64,000 bases of DNA, taken from contig CAWKOA010000020.1 in the NCBI GenBank assembly GCA_963851025.1, positions 1 through 64,000 on the forward strand, written 5' to 3'. The DNA comes from RYN-230 sp963851025. Its GTDB lineage: Bacteria > Actinomycetota > Actinomycetes > Streptosporangiales > Streptosporangiaceae. The translations under genes were made by a program, and so were the position numbers. The notes beneath the pieces are model-generated. The model saw only the letters and a program-made list of their open reading frames with translations, was not told the origin of the DNA and searched no databases. Numbering within the stretch: the first letter of the stretch is position 1; each line of letters opens with the position of its first letter. Below, in pieces: positions 1 through 9,606 of this stretch.

Positions 1-1621
1 CGGCGGCGCTGGCGATCTTGGTTTCGAGCTGCGCCAGTTCCGCCGTGGTATAGCGCTGGGCGCCTGCCATCGTCTGCCGGTGGATAAATTCTGGGCCGAG
101 TTTGCCGGCATGGTTGGCCGACACCTCGATGTAATAGCCGATTACGTTGTTATGGCGGATCTTCAGCGCGGCGACCCCGGTATCGGCGGCGTACTGCGCC
201 TGAAGGGCGGCGATCATGCGGCGGCTCTCGTCGCGCAACCGGCGCCACTCGTCGAGTTCGTCGGAATAGCCGGCGGCGATAAAACCGCCGTCGCGGGCGA
301 AGAGCGGCAATTCCTCGGCGAGCGCGCGCCCCAATCGGTCGACCAGCACGCCGTGTTCGCCGAGCCCGCGCCGCGCGGCGCCCAGTAGCGCGGGGAGCGG
401 TACCAGGCCGGATTCGGCCAGCATGTCGCGAATTACCGCCGTCTCGCCGAGCGACTGACGCAATGCTGCGAGATCGCGCGGTCCGCCGCGACCGAGACTG
501 AGCCGCGTCACGGCGCGTTCGACATCCGGGCAATGGCGCAGTCGCTCGCGCAGTCGAGTACGGATAAAGGCGGCGTCGAGGAAAAAGCCGACCGCATCGA
601 GCCGGGCGGCGATGGCAGGAGGCTCGGTCAAGGGTGCAGCCAGGTGATCGGCCAGCAGCCGCGCGCCGGCGGCGGTCAAGCGTGCGGTCAACCGTCGCCA
701 ACAGGCTGCCGCGGCGTTCGCCGGATGTCGTCGTCACCAGTTCGAGATTGCGCCGCGTCGCGGCATCGATCTGCATGACCGAGCCGGGCGTTACCCGATG
801 CGGCGGCTGGAGGTGCGGCGCCTTGCCTTGTTGGGTGAGGCCGACATAGTCGACCAACGCCCCGGCAGCGGCGATTTCGGCCCGGCTGAAACTGCCAAAA
901 CCGTCGAGCGCACCGACGCCGTAAAAGCTTTCGAGCCGGCGGCGCGCCGTATCGCTATCAAACCGCGGGTTGGGCAGCGGCGTCAACGCCGGCTTCCAAT
1001 CGCCCAACAACTCGTACAGCGCCGGGCGGGCCAGCATGCCGCTCGGGCAGCAAGATCTCGCCCGGGTGCGATGCGGGCGAGGTCGCCCGGCAAGCGCCGG
1101 CTCGCTGGTCGGCGTCAGCGCAAAGGCGCCGGTCGACAGGTCGAGCCAGGCGAGGCCGAATTCGCCGCCGGCCTCGGCGATGCCGGCGAGGTAATTGTGC
1201 CGGCGGGCGTCGAGGAGCCCGTCCTCGGTCAACGTGCCGGCGGTGACGAGCGCGCACGACAGCGCGCTTCACCGGGCCTTCGGTTGCCGCGCCTTCTCGC
1301 CTCGGCCGGGTCCTCGATCTGCTCGCAGATCGCGACCTTGAAGCCGGCGCGGATGAGGCGCGCGAGATAGGCTTCGGCGGTGTGTACCGGCACGCCGCAC
1401 ATCGGGATGTCGGCGCCGTCGTGGCGGCCGCGCTTGGTCAGCGCGATGTCGAGCGCCGGCGCCGCGGCGACCGCATCGTCGAAGAACAGCTCGTAGAAAT
1501 CGCCCATCCGGAAGAACAGCAGGCAGCCGGGGTTGGCCGCCTTGATCTCGTGATACTGCGCCATGACCGGCGAAACGCCGGCTGCAGCGATAGCAGGATC
1601 GGGGTGGGCAGGTGCGGTCAT
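1..1621 (-). CDS. mutS: DNA mismatch repair protein MutS, N-terminal part (partial, frameshifted, alphaproteobacterial type)
   Basis: MutS recognises mismatched bases. The start is the ATG at 1621, beginning MTAPAHPDPAI. It continues through the mismatch-recognition domain, with FFRMGDFYELFFDDA and IPMCGVPVHTAEAYLARL, and the connector region. The window edge cuts the gene before the ATPase domain. Further toward the core, KIRHNNVIGYYIEVS is readable near the left end. The frame breaks at least three times (near 1290, 1080-1030 and 660). The protein reads like alphaproteobacterial MutS, and most actinomycetes lack MutS altogether. Base and codon use differ from the rest of the window (more GAT, AAA and TTG). 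The next gene is truncated just upstream of this start codon, so the join is suspect. Family assignment is secure; membership of this genome is doubtful. Confidence 0.85.
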
Positions 1622-1660
1622 CAGCGGCGGCAAGATGGGCGCAGCGCCCGGCGCGCCCCC
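1622..1660. other. Probable chimeric junction between mutS fragment and helicase gene
   Basis: Reading the helicase on the minus strand, similarity to the family runs through TRSRRGAEAVALGARRAL and then stops within about ten codons. Immediately beyond lies the start codon of an alphaproteobacterial-type mutS. No insertion sequence, tRNA or direct repeat is visible at the join. The exact breakpoint cannot be fixed by eye; somewhere in 1622-1660 is the best estimate. Confidence 0.6.
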
Positions 1661-2735
1661 AGGGCCACGGCCTCGGCCCCGCGCCGCGAGCGGGTGAACG
1701 CCAGCGCTGGCACGGCCTCGGCCACCAGGTCCGCCAGCAGGCCGGCCGCCTCGCTGGTGGCGCTGCGCCGGACCGGCGCGCCCGGCCTCGCCGCGCGCGC
1801 TGGTGAGCGGCGGCTCCCAGAGGCCGAAGGTGACCGGCCCGCACGGCGCGGCGTTCTCGGTCACCGCCTCGGCGTGCCGCCCGGTGAGCAGGAACGCGCA
1901 TCCGGCGGGCTCACTGACCGTGGCGGAGGCGAGCAGGAAGAGCGGGCCGGTGCCGGCCGGGCCCGGGCCCGCCGTGATGCGCGGCGATCCGGTGCAGCCT
2001 GCGCAGCACCTGGGCCACGTGGGAGCCGAACACCCCGCGGTAGCTGTGGCACTCGTCCACGACGATGTAGCGCAGCCGGCGGAAGAACCCGTTCCAGCGG
2101 GCGTGCCGGGGCAGCAGCGTCTGGTGCAGCATGTCCGGGGTGGTCAGCAGGTAGTTGGCGTGGGACCGGGCCCAGTCCCGGGCCGCCATGGGCGTGTCCC
2201 CGTCCACCACGGCGGCGCGGACCCCCGGCACGGCGAGCTCGCTGACCACGCGCAGCTGGTCCGCGGCCAGGGCCCGGGTCGGCGCGAGGTAGAGCGCGGT
2301 GCCGCCCTCCAGGATGCCGGTCAGCGCCGGCAGCAGGTATCCCAGCGACTTCCCGGAGGCCGCCGGGGTGGAGATGATGACGTGCCGGCCGTCCCGCGCG
2401 CAGTTGGCCATGGCCGACTGATGGGCCCAGGGGGCGGGCACCCCGCGCCGGGAAAAGGCCCCGGTGACCGCGGCGGGCACCCATCCGGGCCAGGCTGCCC
2501 GTTGCCCTTCGCGAGCGGGCATGTACTCTACGTGGATCAGTCGTCCCGACCGGGCGCCGTGGCGCAGCACAAGGTCTGCGGGGGAGGCCGCCGCGAGCTG
2601 GGCGGGCCGGCTTGGCCCGGCCGGGTACGAGGCAGCCGGGCCCGGTGTTTGCAGGGCCGGTTCCAGGGGACCGGGTCCTGCGGGACCGGGCCGGACCGGA
2701 GGCTCGCCGGGGACGAGCGGAGTGGGCGCAGTCAT
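1645..2735 (-). CDS. DEAD/DEAH-box helicase of the DUF1998/YprA type, C-terminally truncated and frameshifted
   Basis: This is a superfamily 2 helicase, presumably acting in DNA metabolism. Visible motifs in order are motif I (TPAASGKS), Ia (PTRALAADQ), motif II as DECH (VVDECHSYRGVFGSHVAQ) and motif III (LASATV), followed by the start of the second RecA lobe (AFTRSRRGAEAVAL). Only about 360 of an expected 750 or more codons are present, because the gene is cut at the mutS junction. Frames break near 1965 and 1780. The start is taken at the ATG at 2735 (MTAPTPL); an in-frame ATG at 2753 is an alternative. It is divergent from bldG, the same arrangement as in Streptomyces, which supports the actinomycete origin of this side of the join. 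Confidence 0.85.
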
Positions 2736-2906
2736 TGGCTCCCAGTGTGACATCTGTACGCGAGGTGCCTCGAAGCGTGAACTCGTGTAGACATGACCTC
2801 AGAGCGTGGTTGAATGCGCGACGGGAACAGCTGCCCTCCCCGGAGGGAGCTGCGCTGCCGCTCGGATCGCCCGGACACACGAAGGCTGTATGGCGCAGGA
2901 GGATTT

Positions 2907-3257
2907 GTGGACCTGAAGCTTGACCACCACACCAGGGATGGGATCGAGGTCGTCAACGTCGAGGGTGAGATTGACGTCTACACCGCGCCGCGGCTGCGTG
3001 AGCTGCTCATCGAACTGGTCAACAACGGGCACTACCAGCTCGTGGTGAACATGGAGAAGGTGGAGTTCCTGGACTCCACGGGCCTGGGCGTCCTGGTCGG
3101 CGGGCTCAAGCGGGTCCGCGCCCACGACGGGTCGCTGGACCTGGTGTGCACGCAGGAGCGCATCCTCAAGATTTTCCGGATCACCGGACTGACCAAGGTC
3201 TTCGGTATCCACGACACCGTGGACGAGGCCATCACGGCCCGGAAGTCGGAGAAGTAG
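2907..3257 (+). CDS. bldG: Anti-sigma factor antagonist BldG (STAS domain)
   Basis: BldG is an anti-anti-sigma factor controlling morphological development and antibiotic production in Streptomyces. It sequesters partner anti-sigma factors when unphosphorylated. The 116-residue protein is a single STAS domain with GEIDVYTAPRLREL and the phosphorylation loop FLDSTGLGVLVGG. The serine falls at residue 57, the phosphosite position known for BldG. The start is GTG 2907, preceded by AGGAGG at 2897-2902; upstream in-frame codons show no family similarity. A kinase-type anti-sigma gene follows 27 bp downstream, the classic bldG-apgA pair. A short palindrome CGAGG-TG-CCTCG lies at 2761-2772 in the upstream region shared with the divergent helicase. 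Confidence 0.95.
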   Translation: MDLKLDHHTRDGIEVVNVEGEIDVYTAPRLRELLIELVNNGHYQLVVNMEKVEFLDSTGLGVLVGGLKRVRAHDGSLDLVCTQERILKIFRITGLTKVFGIHDTVDEAITARKSEK

Positions 3258-3284
3258 CGGCTGATCGAGCCCCCGGGTCCAGCC

Positions 3285-3752
3285 ATGGCCACAGTCGAAA
3301 TGAGCTTTACGCCGCTGCCCGTGCACGTCCGCACGGCGCGGCTGGTCGCCACCGCCGTCGCGCGGCGCAGCGGCGTGGGTGAGGCGCTCCTGGACGAGGT
3401 CCGCCTCGCCGTGGGTGAGGCGTGCTCCCGCGCGGTCGAGGCGCATCAGGCGCAATGCCCGGACGAACCGGTCCGCGTCGAGCTGACCGGCGCGAACGGG
3501 CGTTTCGAGGTGGTGGTCACGGACGCGGCCGCCGCCGGGCAGGACGACGGGAGCAGCCCGTCCGGGGAGCCCGCGGGCTGGCCCGCGCCCGGCAACGGCG
3601 TGGCCAACGGGACCAGCCCGCTGGATCATTCGGGCCCGCCGCAGGGTCTCGGCCTGGCCGTGATCGCGGGCCTGGCTGACGACGTCCAGTTCGCCCGCAC
3701 GGCGGCCGGGCTCAGCATCAAGATGAGCTGGCCGTCCGACGGCACCGGCTGA
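3285..3752 (+). CDS. Anti-sigma regulatory factor, serine kinase (ApgA/RsbW-like HATPase)
   Basis: This 155-residue GHKL-type ATP-binding protein is expected to phosphorylate BldG and bind its cognate sigma factor. The N box reads DEVRLAVGEACSRAVEAH at about residues 38-55. The G region appears as a short GLGLAVIAGLADDV near the C terminus. A poorly conserved Gly/Pro/Ser-rich insertion (about residues 85-120) separates them. The length suits the family. The start is ATG 3285, 27 bp after bldG, so the two are probably co-transcribed. It corresponds by position and sequence to the gene downstream of bldG in Streptomyces. The target sigma factor is not encoded nearby. Confidence 0.88.
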   Translation: MATVEMSFTPLPVHVRTARLVATAVARRSGVGEALLDEVRLAVGEACSRAVEAHQAQCPDEPVRVELTGANGRFEVVVTDAAAAGQDDGSSPSGEPAGWPAPGNGVANGTSPLDHSGPPQGLGLAVIAGLADDVQFARTAAGLSIKMSWPSDGTG

Positions 3753-4025
3753 CGGCCGCGCCGCAGCGTGCCGCGGCCCGGCCGCGCACCCGGAAGTGCG
3801 GGGCAGCCTGCTACCAGCGGCATAAGTGTGATTACCTGTGCAGGGTGAATCGCTCTACCACGCCCCGGACCTGACCCCCGCTTCGCGTCCGGGGGCCGAC
3901 GTGCGTAGACTCCCGGCACTGCTTTTTGGGCACGGTGCCTATCCCATGCGTCCAAGCCGGCTAGCCGATAGCCGGGACAGCGTTGCCACGCCCGGGAGGC
4001 CATGTGCCACTGTCTAGGAGGACAG

Positions 4026-6449
4026 ATGTTCAGGTCTAGTCTTGCCGCCGGAAGCGGTGCGGTGAGCGTCAGCGGCTCCAACCTGACCTGGGTTGTCGTC
4101 GTTGGCGTCGTCGCCCTGCTCGCCCTCGCGGTGGCAGCCCTGCTGGTCCGTGAGGTGCTCGCGGCCAGCCAGGGAACCGAGCGGATGCAGGAGATCGCGC
4201 AGGCGGTCCAGGAAGGGGCAGCCGCCTATCTGCGGCGCCAGTTCCGCACCCTCGGGGTTTTCGTTGTCGTCATCTTCTTCGTGCTCTTGCTGCTCCCGGC
4301 CGACGGGGCCGGGGTGCGCTGGGGCCGGAGCATCTTCTTCCTGGTGGGCGCGTTGTTCTCGGGCCTGACCGGGTTTACCGGCATGTCGCTGGCGGTCCGC
4401 GGCAACGTGCGGGTCGCGGCCGCGGCGCGGGCTGGTTTCGAGGGTGAGCGCCCGGCCATGCGGATCGCGTTCCGCACCGGCGGCGTGGCGGGCATGTTCA
4501 CCGTGGGCCTGGGCCTGTTCGGCGCCGCGCTCGTGGTGCTCATCTACAAGGGGAACGCGCCGAACGTCCTGGAAGGCTTCGGCTTCGGCGCGGCGCTGCT
4601 GGCCATGTTCATGCGGGTCGGCGGCGGCATCTTCACCAAGGCCGCGGACGTGGGTGCCGACCTGGTCGGCAAGGTCGAGAAGGGCATCCCCGAGGACGAC
4701 CCGCGGAACGCGGCCACCATCGCCGACAATGTCGGCGACAACGTCGGTGACTGCGCCGGGATGGCGGCCGACCTGTTCGAGTCCTACGCGGTCATGCTGG
4801 TCGCGGCGCTCATCCTGGGCAAGGCGGCGTTCGGCAACGATGGCCTCGTCTTTCCGCTGATCATCCCGATGATCGGCGTGATCACCGCGGTGGCGGGGAT
4901 CTTCGTGACGATGCCGCGCAAGGGCGACCGGAGCGGGATGACCGCCATCAACCGGGGCTTCTTCGTCTCCGCGGTCATCTCGCTGGTGCTGGTCATCGGC
5001 GCCTCATTCCTCTACCTGCCCGCCAAGTTCAGCGAGTTCAAGGGCGTGACCGGGGCGGGCGCCGCGGCGATCCTCAGCCACGGCGGCAGCCCGCGGCTGC
5101 TGGCCATCGGCGCGGTCGTCATCGGGCTGGTGCTGGCCAGCGCCATCCAGCTGCTGACCGGGTACTTCACCGAGACCAACCGCAAGCCGGTGCAGGAGAT
5201 CGGGGAAAGCTCGCTGACCGGCGCGGCCACCGTCATCCTGTCCGGCATCTCGGTCGGGCTGGAGTCGGCGGTCTACTCGGCGCTGCTGATCGGCGGGGCG
5301 GTGTACGCGGCGTTCCTGCTGGGCACGGGCAACGCGACCATCGCCCTGTTCGCGGTGGCGCTGGCCGGGACCGGCCTGCTCACCACCGTCGGCGTCATCG
5401 TGTCCATGGACACGTTCGGGCCTGTGTCGGACAACGCGCAGGGCATCGCCGAGATGTCCGGCGACGTGACCGGCGACGGCGCCCAGGTGCTCACCAAGCT
5501 GGACGCGGTGGGCAACACCACCAAGGCCATCACCAAGGGCATCGCGATCGCCACCGCGGTGCTCGCCGCCACCGCGCTGTTCGGCTCGTTCCGCACCACG
5601 GTGGTGCAAGCGCTCGGCGTTAATGGGGGCACCTTCAACCTGTCGGTGGACCATCCCAACGTGCTGGTCGGCGTCATCATCGGCGCGTGCGTCGTGTTCT
5701 ACTTCGCCGGCCTGCTGATCATGGCGGTGGGCCGGGCGGCCGGCCAGGTGGTCTACGAGGTCCGGAAGCAGTTCCGGGACCACCCGGGGATCATGGACTA
5801 CACCGAGAAGCCCGAGTACGGGCGCGTGGTGGACATCTGCACCAAGGACTCGCTCCGCGAGCTGGCCACGCCGGGCCTGATGGCGGTGCTCACCCCGATC
5901 GCCGTCGGCTTCGCGTTCGGCTACGCGCCGCTCGGCTCCTACCTGGCCGGGGCCATCGCCGCCGGGGCGCTGATGGCCGTGTTCCTGGCCAACTCCGGCG
6001 GGGCCTGGGACAACGCCAAGAAGCTGGTGGAAGACGGCAACTTCGGCGGCAAGGGCTCCGAGGCGCATGAGGCCACCATCATCGGTGACACCGTCGGTGA
6101 CCCGTTCAAGGACACCGCGGGGCCGGCCATCAACCCGCTGATCAAGGTCATGAACCTGGTCTCGCTGCTCATCGCGACCAGCGTGGTCAAGTACAGCCAC
6201 AACCCGGGGCTCCGCACCGGCGTGGCCGTGGTCGCGATCGGGATCGTGGTGGCCGCCGTCGTGATCTCCAAGCGGCGCTCCACCAGCGTGGCCGGCGCGG
6301 GCGGCCCGCCCGCGGAGAGCGTGGCCGGCACGGGCGGTGCCCCGGGGCTGCCGGCCGCCGCTGACGGGACGGCCGCGGGCGCGGCCAGCCCGGCCGCCGG
6401 TACCGGGAGCGGGACCGAGGGGGAAACCGCCGCGAAAACCACGGGCTGA
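4026..6449 (+). CDS. hppA: K+-independent, proton-translocating membrane pyrophosphatase
   Basis: This integral membrane pump couples pyrophosphate hydrolysis to H+ export. The 807-residue protein has many hydrophobic helices. The PPi/Mg signature DVGADLVGKVE (about residue 208) is followed by EDDPRNAATIADNVGDNVGD, and a second acidic cluster near the C terminus includes GDTVGDPFKDTAGPA. The motif GNTTKA (about residue 495) has Lys where K+-dependent enzymes have Ala, indicating the K+-independent subclass. The last roughly 55 residues are an Ala/Gly-rich tail beyond the normal end. The start is ATG 4026 with AGGAGG at 4016-4021; an upstream in-frame ATG at 4002 lacks such a site. A strong hairpin follows the stop. 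Confidence 0.96.
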   Translation: MFRSSLAAGSGAVSVSGSNLTWVVVVGVVALLALAVAALLVREVLAASQGTERMQEIAQAVQEGAAAYLRRQFRTLGVFVVVIFFVLLLLPADGAGVRWGRSIFFLVGALFSGLTGFTGMSLAVRGNVRVAAAARAGFEGERPAMRIAFRTGGVAGMFTVGLGLFGAALVVLIYKGNAPNVLEGFGFGAALLAMFMRVGGGIFTKAADVGADLVGKVEKGIPEDDPRNAATIADNVGDNVGDCAGMAADLFESYAVMLVAALILGKAAFGNDGLVFPLIIPMIGVITAVAGIFVTMPRKGDRSGMTAINRGFFVSAVISLVLVIGASFLYLPAKFSEFKGVTGAGAAAILSHGGSPRLLAIGAVVIGLVLASAIQLLTGYFTETNRKPVQEIGESSLTGAATVILSGISVGLESAVYSALLIGGAVYAAFLLGTGNATIALFAVALAGTGLLTTVGVIVSMDTFGPVSDNAQGIAEMSGDVTGDGAQVLTKLDAVGNTTKAITKGIAIATAVLAATALFGSFRTTVVQALGVNGGTFNLSVDHPNVLVGVIIGACVVFYFAGLLIMAVGRAAGQVVYEVRKQFRDHPGIMDYTEKPEYGRVVDICTKDSLRELATPGLMAVLTPIAVGFAFGYAPLGSYLAGAIAAGALMAVFLANSGGAWDNAKKLVEDGNFGGKGSEAHEATIIGDTVGDPFKDTAGPAINPLIKVMNLVSLLIATSVVKYSHNPGLRTGVAVVAIGIVVAAVVISKRRSTSVAGAGGPPAESVAGTGGAPGLPAAADGTAAGAASPAAGTGSGTEGETAAKTTG

Positions 6450-6468
6450 CCCGGCCCGCAGCCTCACC

Positions 6469-6517
6469 TGATCCCCCGGCCACCTCGGTGCGTCCCACCA
6501 CGGTGGCCGGGGGATCA
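6469..6517 (+). terminator. Intrinsic terminator-like hairpin after hppA
   Basis: A perfect 16-bp inverted repeat has arms 6469-6484 (TGATCCCCCGGCCACC) and 6502-6517, with a 17-nt loop. It begins 20 bp after the hppA stop. There is no clear U-tract, which is common for actinomycete terminators. Confidence 0.8.
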
Positions 6518-6554
6518 GTCATCAGCCGGCCCGGGCGCTTGCCATACTCAGGGG

Positions 6555-7098
6555 ATGAGCACCACCGGGCGGACGCTGCTGGTGCTGCGGCACGCCAAGT
6601 CGGCCTACCCCGAGGACACCCCGGACTTCGACCGGCCGCTGGCCCCCCGCGGCCTGCGGGACGCGGTCACCGTGGGCACCTGGATCCGGGATCAGGGACT
6701 GCTCCCGGACCTCGCCGTCTGCTCCGCCGCGGCCCGCGCCCGGCAGACCTGGGACGTGCTCAGTGACCAGTTCGCCCGGGGACGACGAGGACGCCGGGAC
6801 AGTGCGCTACGACCCGCGCCTGTACCAGGCCGGCCCCGGCGACCTGATCGGGATCATCCAGGAGACCCCGCCCGAGGTGGCGATCCTGGCCCTGGTGGGC
6901 CACAACCCCGCCGTGGCCGACCTGGTCCACCTCATGGCCGGGAACCACGGGCCGGCCGGGCACGCCGCGGTCAGCTTCCCCACCACGGCGCTGGCGGTCA
7001 TCGGCGTGCGCCGGGCCTGGGCCCGGGCCGGGCCCGGCTGCGGTTCGCTGGACGACTACTGGACACCCAAGGGCGGTTCCGTGGTCCCGCGCGGCTGA
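6555..7098 (+). CDS. sixA: SixA-type histidine phosphatase (frameshifted)
   Basis: This is a histidine-phosphatase superfamily member of the SixA branch, which dephosphorylates phosphohistidine. It begins LLVLRHAKSAYPEDTPDFDRPLAPRG, carrying the catalytic RH(A/G) motif. The second half supplies LVGHNPAVADLVHLM with the second catalytic His. The frame breaks near 6770: removing one C from GCCCGGGG would give FAGDDEDAG and join both halves, so a single-base insertion is likely. The whole protein would be about 180 residues. Its 3' end overlaps the convergent serB by about 40 bp. The start is ATG 6555. Confidence 0.85.
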
Positions 7099-8304
7099 CG
7101 CCCGGCCGCGCGATCACCCTCATCCGCGTCCGCGTCCTCCACGTCATCACGGGAGACGCCCAGCAGGTACAGCACCGTGTCCAGGTAGGGCACGCTGACC
7201 GAGGCGTCCGCCGCGTCCCGGACCACCTGCCGGGCGTTGAACGCGACCCCGAGCCCGGCGGCCGCGATCATGTCCAGGTCGTTGGCCCCGTCGCCGACCG
7301 CCACCGCCTGGCTGACCGCCACGCCGGCCTGCGCGGCGAAGCGGCGCAGCGCGCCGGCCTTCCCGGCCCGGTCGATGATGGGCCCGGCCAGCTTCCCGGT
7401 CAGCTTGCCGCCGATGATCTCCAGCGTGTTGGCCGCCGCGTAGTCGATGCCGAGCTCCGCGGCCAGCGGGTCGGTGATCTGGCTGAAGCCGCCGCTGACG
7501 ATCCCGCACCGGTAGCCGAGCCGGTGCAGCGTCCGGATCAGGGTCCGGGCCCCCGGGGCCAGCCGCAGCTCGCCCCGCACCACATCGAGCACCGACTCAT
7601 CCAGGCCGGCGAGCATGCTCACCCGCTCCCGGAGCGACGCGGCGAAGTCCAGCTCACCGCGCATCGTGGCCTCGGTAATCTTGGCCATCTGCCCGGCGCA
7701 GCCCGCGTGCGCGGCGAGCAGGTCGATCACCTCGGCCGCGATCAGCGTGGAGTCGACATCCATCACGACCAGGCGCATCGCCCGCCGGTGCAGGCCGCCC
7801 CGCTGGACCGCCACGTCGACTCCCTGCTGGGTCGCCTCCCGGGCCAGGGCCACCCGCAGCGGCTTCCGGGTCGGCGCCGGACACGTCGAAGTCGATGCAG
7901 GTCACCGGCCGGTGCGCGAGCCGGTCGATGCGGTCGATGTTCGCGCCGCTGGCGGCGATCCGGCCGGCGATCGCCGCCACGGCCGCCGGGGTCAGGGGGC
8001 TGCCGAGGACGGTAACGTGCAGCTGGCCGCGGCGCCGGGCGGGCTCCCCGGAGCCCATCGTGATCTCCGCGTCGAGTCCCAGATCGGAGGCCACGGCCCG
8101 GATCGCCCGGTGGATCGCGGTCAGGTCGGGGTCGGCCGGGCAGCCGAGCAGGGCGCCGAGCACCAGCCGTCCCCGGATCACCACCTGCTCGATGTCGAGC
8201 ACGCTGAGCTCATGAGCGGCCAGGGCGGAGAACAGGCGTGAGGTCACCCCGGGCCGGTCCCGGCCGGTCAGGGTCACCAGGAGGGTGTGCTGCGCGGCGT
8301 TCAT
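7056..8304 (-). CDS. serB: Phosphoserine phosphatase SerB with two N-terminal ACT-like domains (frameshifted)
   Basis: SerB catalyses the last step of serine synthesis. The N-terminal part, starting at ATG 8304 (MNAAQHTLLVTLTGRDRPGV), holds two ACT-type regulatory domains. The C-terminal part is a HAD phosphatase with the catalytic motif VVMDVDSTLI, IVSGGFSQI, the conserved Lys region and GDGANDLDMI. The two parts lie in different frames and break near 7870; one extra base there is enough to explain it. A complete protein would be about 415 residues, as in other actinomycetes. The essential biosynthetic role argues that the break is a sequence error. It is convergent with sixA and divergent from the ABC ATPase gene. 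Confidence 0.92.
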
Positions 8305-8413
8305 CGGAGCCCCACGCTACCCGGGCCGGGGTGGCGGGCAGGCACGGTTGGGCTGGCCGGCCCGGCATGACGTAAGTTCAGTCTCACACGTGTGCGGTGG
8401 TGGAGGGAGCTGG

Positions 8414-9202
8414 ATGTCCGACGAGGTAGTGCGGCTGCGCGGGGTCGGCGTCCGGCGCGGCGGGTCCATGCTGCTGCGCGACGTGGACTGGACCGTCCAC
8501 GACGACGAGCGCTGGGTCGTCATCGGCCCCAACGGGGCCGGGAAGACCACACTGCTGCAGGTCATCGCCTGCCAGCTCTTCCCGTCCGAGGGCAGCGCCG
8601 AGATCCTGGGCAGCCGGCTCGGCGAGACCGACGTCTTCGAGCTGCGGCCGCGGATCGGCCTGGCCAGCGCCTCGCTCGCGGACCGGGTGCCGCCGGCCGA
8701 GAAGGTCATCGACCTGGTGCTGACCGCCTCGTACGCGATCGTGGGCCGGTGGAAGGAGGACTACGAGTCCTCCGACGTGACCCGCGCGGTGGAACTGCTG
8801 GACGCGCTCGGCTGCGCCCACCTGATCAGGCGCCGGTTCACCACCCTGTCCGAGGGGGAGCGCAAGCGGGTGCAGATCGCCCGCGCGATGATGCCCGACC
8901 CTGAGCTGCTCCTGCTGGACGAGCCCGCCGCCGGGCTGGACCTCGGCGGCCGGGAGGACCTGCTGCAGCGGATCGCCGTGCTGGCCCGTGACCCGCTGGC
9001 GCCCACGATGGCGATGGTGACCCACCACGTCGAGGAAGTGCCAGAGGACTTTACCCACGCGATGCTCCTGCGCCGCGGCTCGGTGCTGGCCGCGGGCCCG
9101 GTCTCCGAGGTCCTCACCGAGCCGAACCTGTCCAGGTGCTTCGGCCTGCCGCTGATCGTCGAGCGGCACGGCTCCCGCTGGGCGGCCCGGGCCGTCCGCT
9201 GA
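8414..9202 (+). CDS. ABC transporter ATP-binding protein (orphan)
   Basis: This 262-residue ABC ATPase has Walker A GPNGAGKTTLLQ (about residue 40), signature LSEGERKRVQIAR, Walker B LLLLDEPAAGLD and switch His in VTHHVEEVPEDF. No permease gene is adjacent, so the exported or imported substrate cannot be inferred; some members of this ModF/YlmA-like group act without a dedicated permease. The start is ATG 8414, preceded by a GGAGGGAG ribosome-binding site. The 110-bp gap from divergent serB contains a small perfect palindrome CACACGTGTG at 8385-8394. Confidence 0.9.
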   Translation: MSDEVVRLRGVGVRRGGSMLLRDVDWTVHDDERWVVIGPNGAGKTTLLQVIACQLFPSEGSAEILGSRLGETDVFELRPRIGLASASLADRVPPAEKVIDLVLTASYAIVGRWKEDYESSDVTRAVELLDALGCAHLIRRRFTTLSEGERKRVQIARAMMPDPELLLLDEPAAGLDLGGREDLLQRIAVLARDPLAPTMAMVTHHVEEVPEDFTHAMLLRRGSVLAAGPVSEVLTEPNLSRCFGLPLIVERHGSRWAARAVR

Positions 9203-9305
9203 CGTCATGTGTCTTATCCAAAGTCGTCCGGGTGGCTGCTGAGCGGGGAGTCGGCTGGCGGTGCGAGGGGTAGAAATCTGGCATGCGCGCCCAGGGTGTC
9301 ACGCC

Positions 9306-9578
9306 GTGAAGGGGGACCGGGTCGAGATCGTCATCGACGCCGGCGGCACGTCCCGGACCTACGAGGTGACCGCCACCCGGGCCGGCCGCCGCGTCGAGGT
9401 GGTCACCGGGCGCGGCGTCGTGGAGGTCATGGAGGTCACCCGGGGCGGCACCGTGGTGCGCACCGCGCGGTTCATGGCCAACCGGGTGCTCGCGCTGGTG
9501 GAGCACCCGGCCGCGGACAAGGGCTCGCCTGGCCGGGATACGGCCCCCGCGGGCGCCGATCCGGACATACTGGCCTGA
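9306..9578 (+). CDS. Small conserved hypothetical protein of actinomycetes
   Basis: A 90-residue soluble protein of alternating short beta-like stretches (VEIVIDAGGTSRTYEVTATRAGRRVEVV) with a basic core and a disordered Pro/Asp tail. I recognise it only as a small actinomycete family without known function. The start is uncertain: GTG 9306 gives the conserved-looking KGDRVEIV beginning, while GTG 9261 in the same frame would add 15 residues. Neither has a good ribosome-binding site. It lies between an ABC ATPase and a glycosyltransferase on the same strand. Confidence 0.6.
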   Translation: MKGDRVEIVIDAGGTSRTYEVTATRAGRRVEVVTGRGVVEVMEVTRGGTVVRTARFMANRVLALVEHPAADKGSPGRDTAPAGADPDILA

Positions 9579-9606
9579 CCTCGTCGTCGTCCCTGAGGGA
9601 GCAGGC

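Noticed and set aside
5004..6467. Long open frame (about 487 codons) opposite hppA
   Set aside because: Composition is His/Arg/Gly/Asp-rich with no recognisable motif; it mirrors the hppA codons and is an antisense shadow of high-GC coding DNA.
6750..6790. Programmed ribosomal frameshift in the sixA gene
   Set aside because: No slippery heptamer with a downstream structure, and the same kind of single-base insertion occurs in many unrelated genes here.
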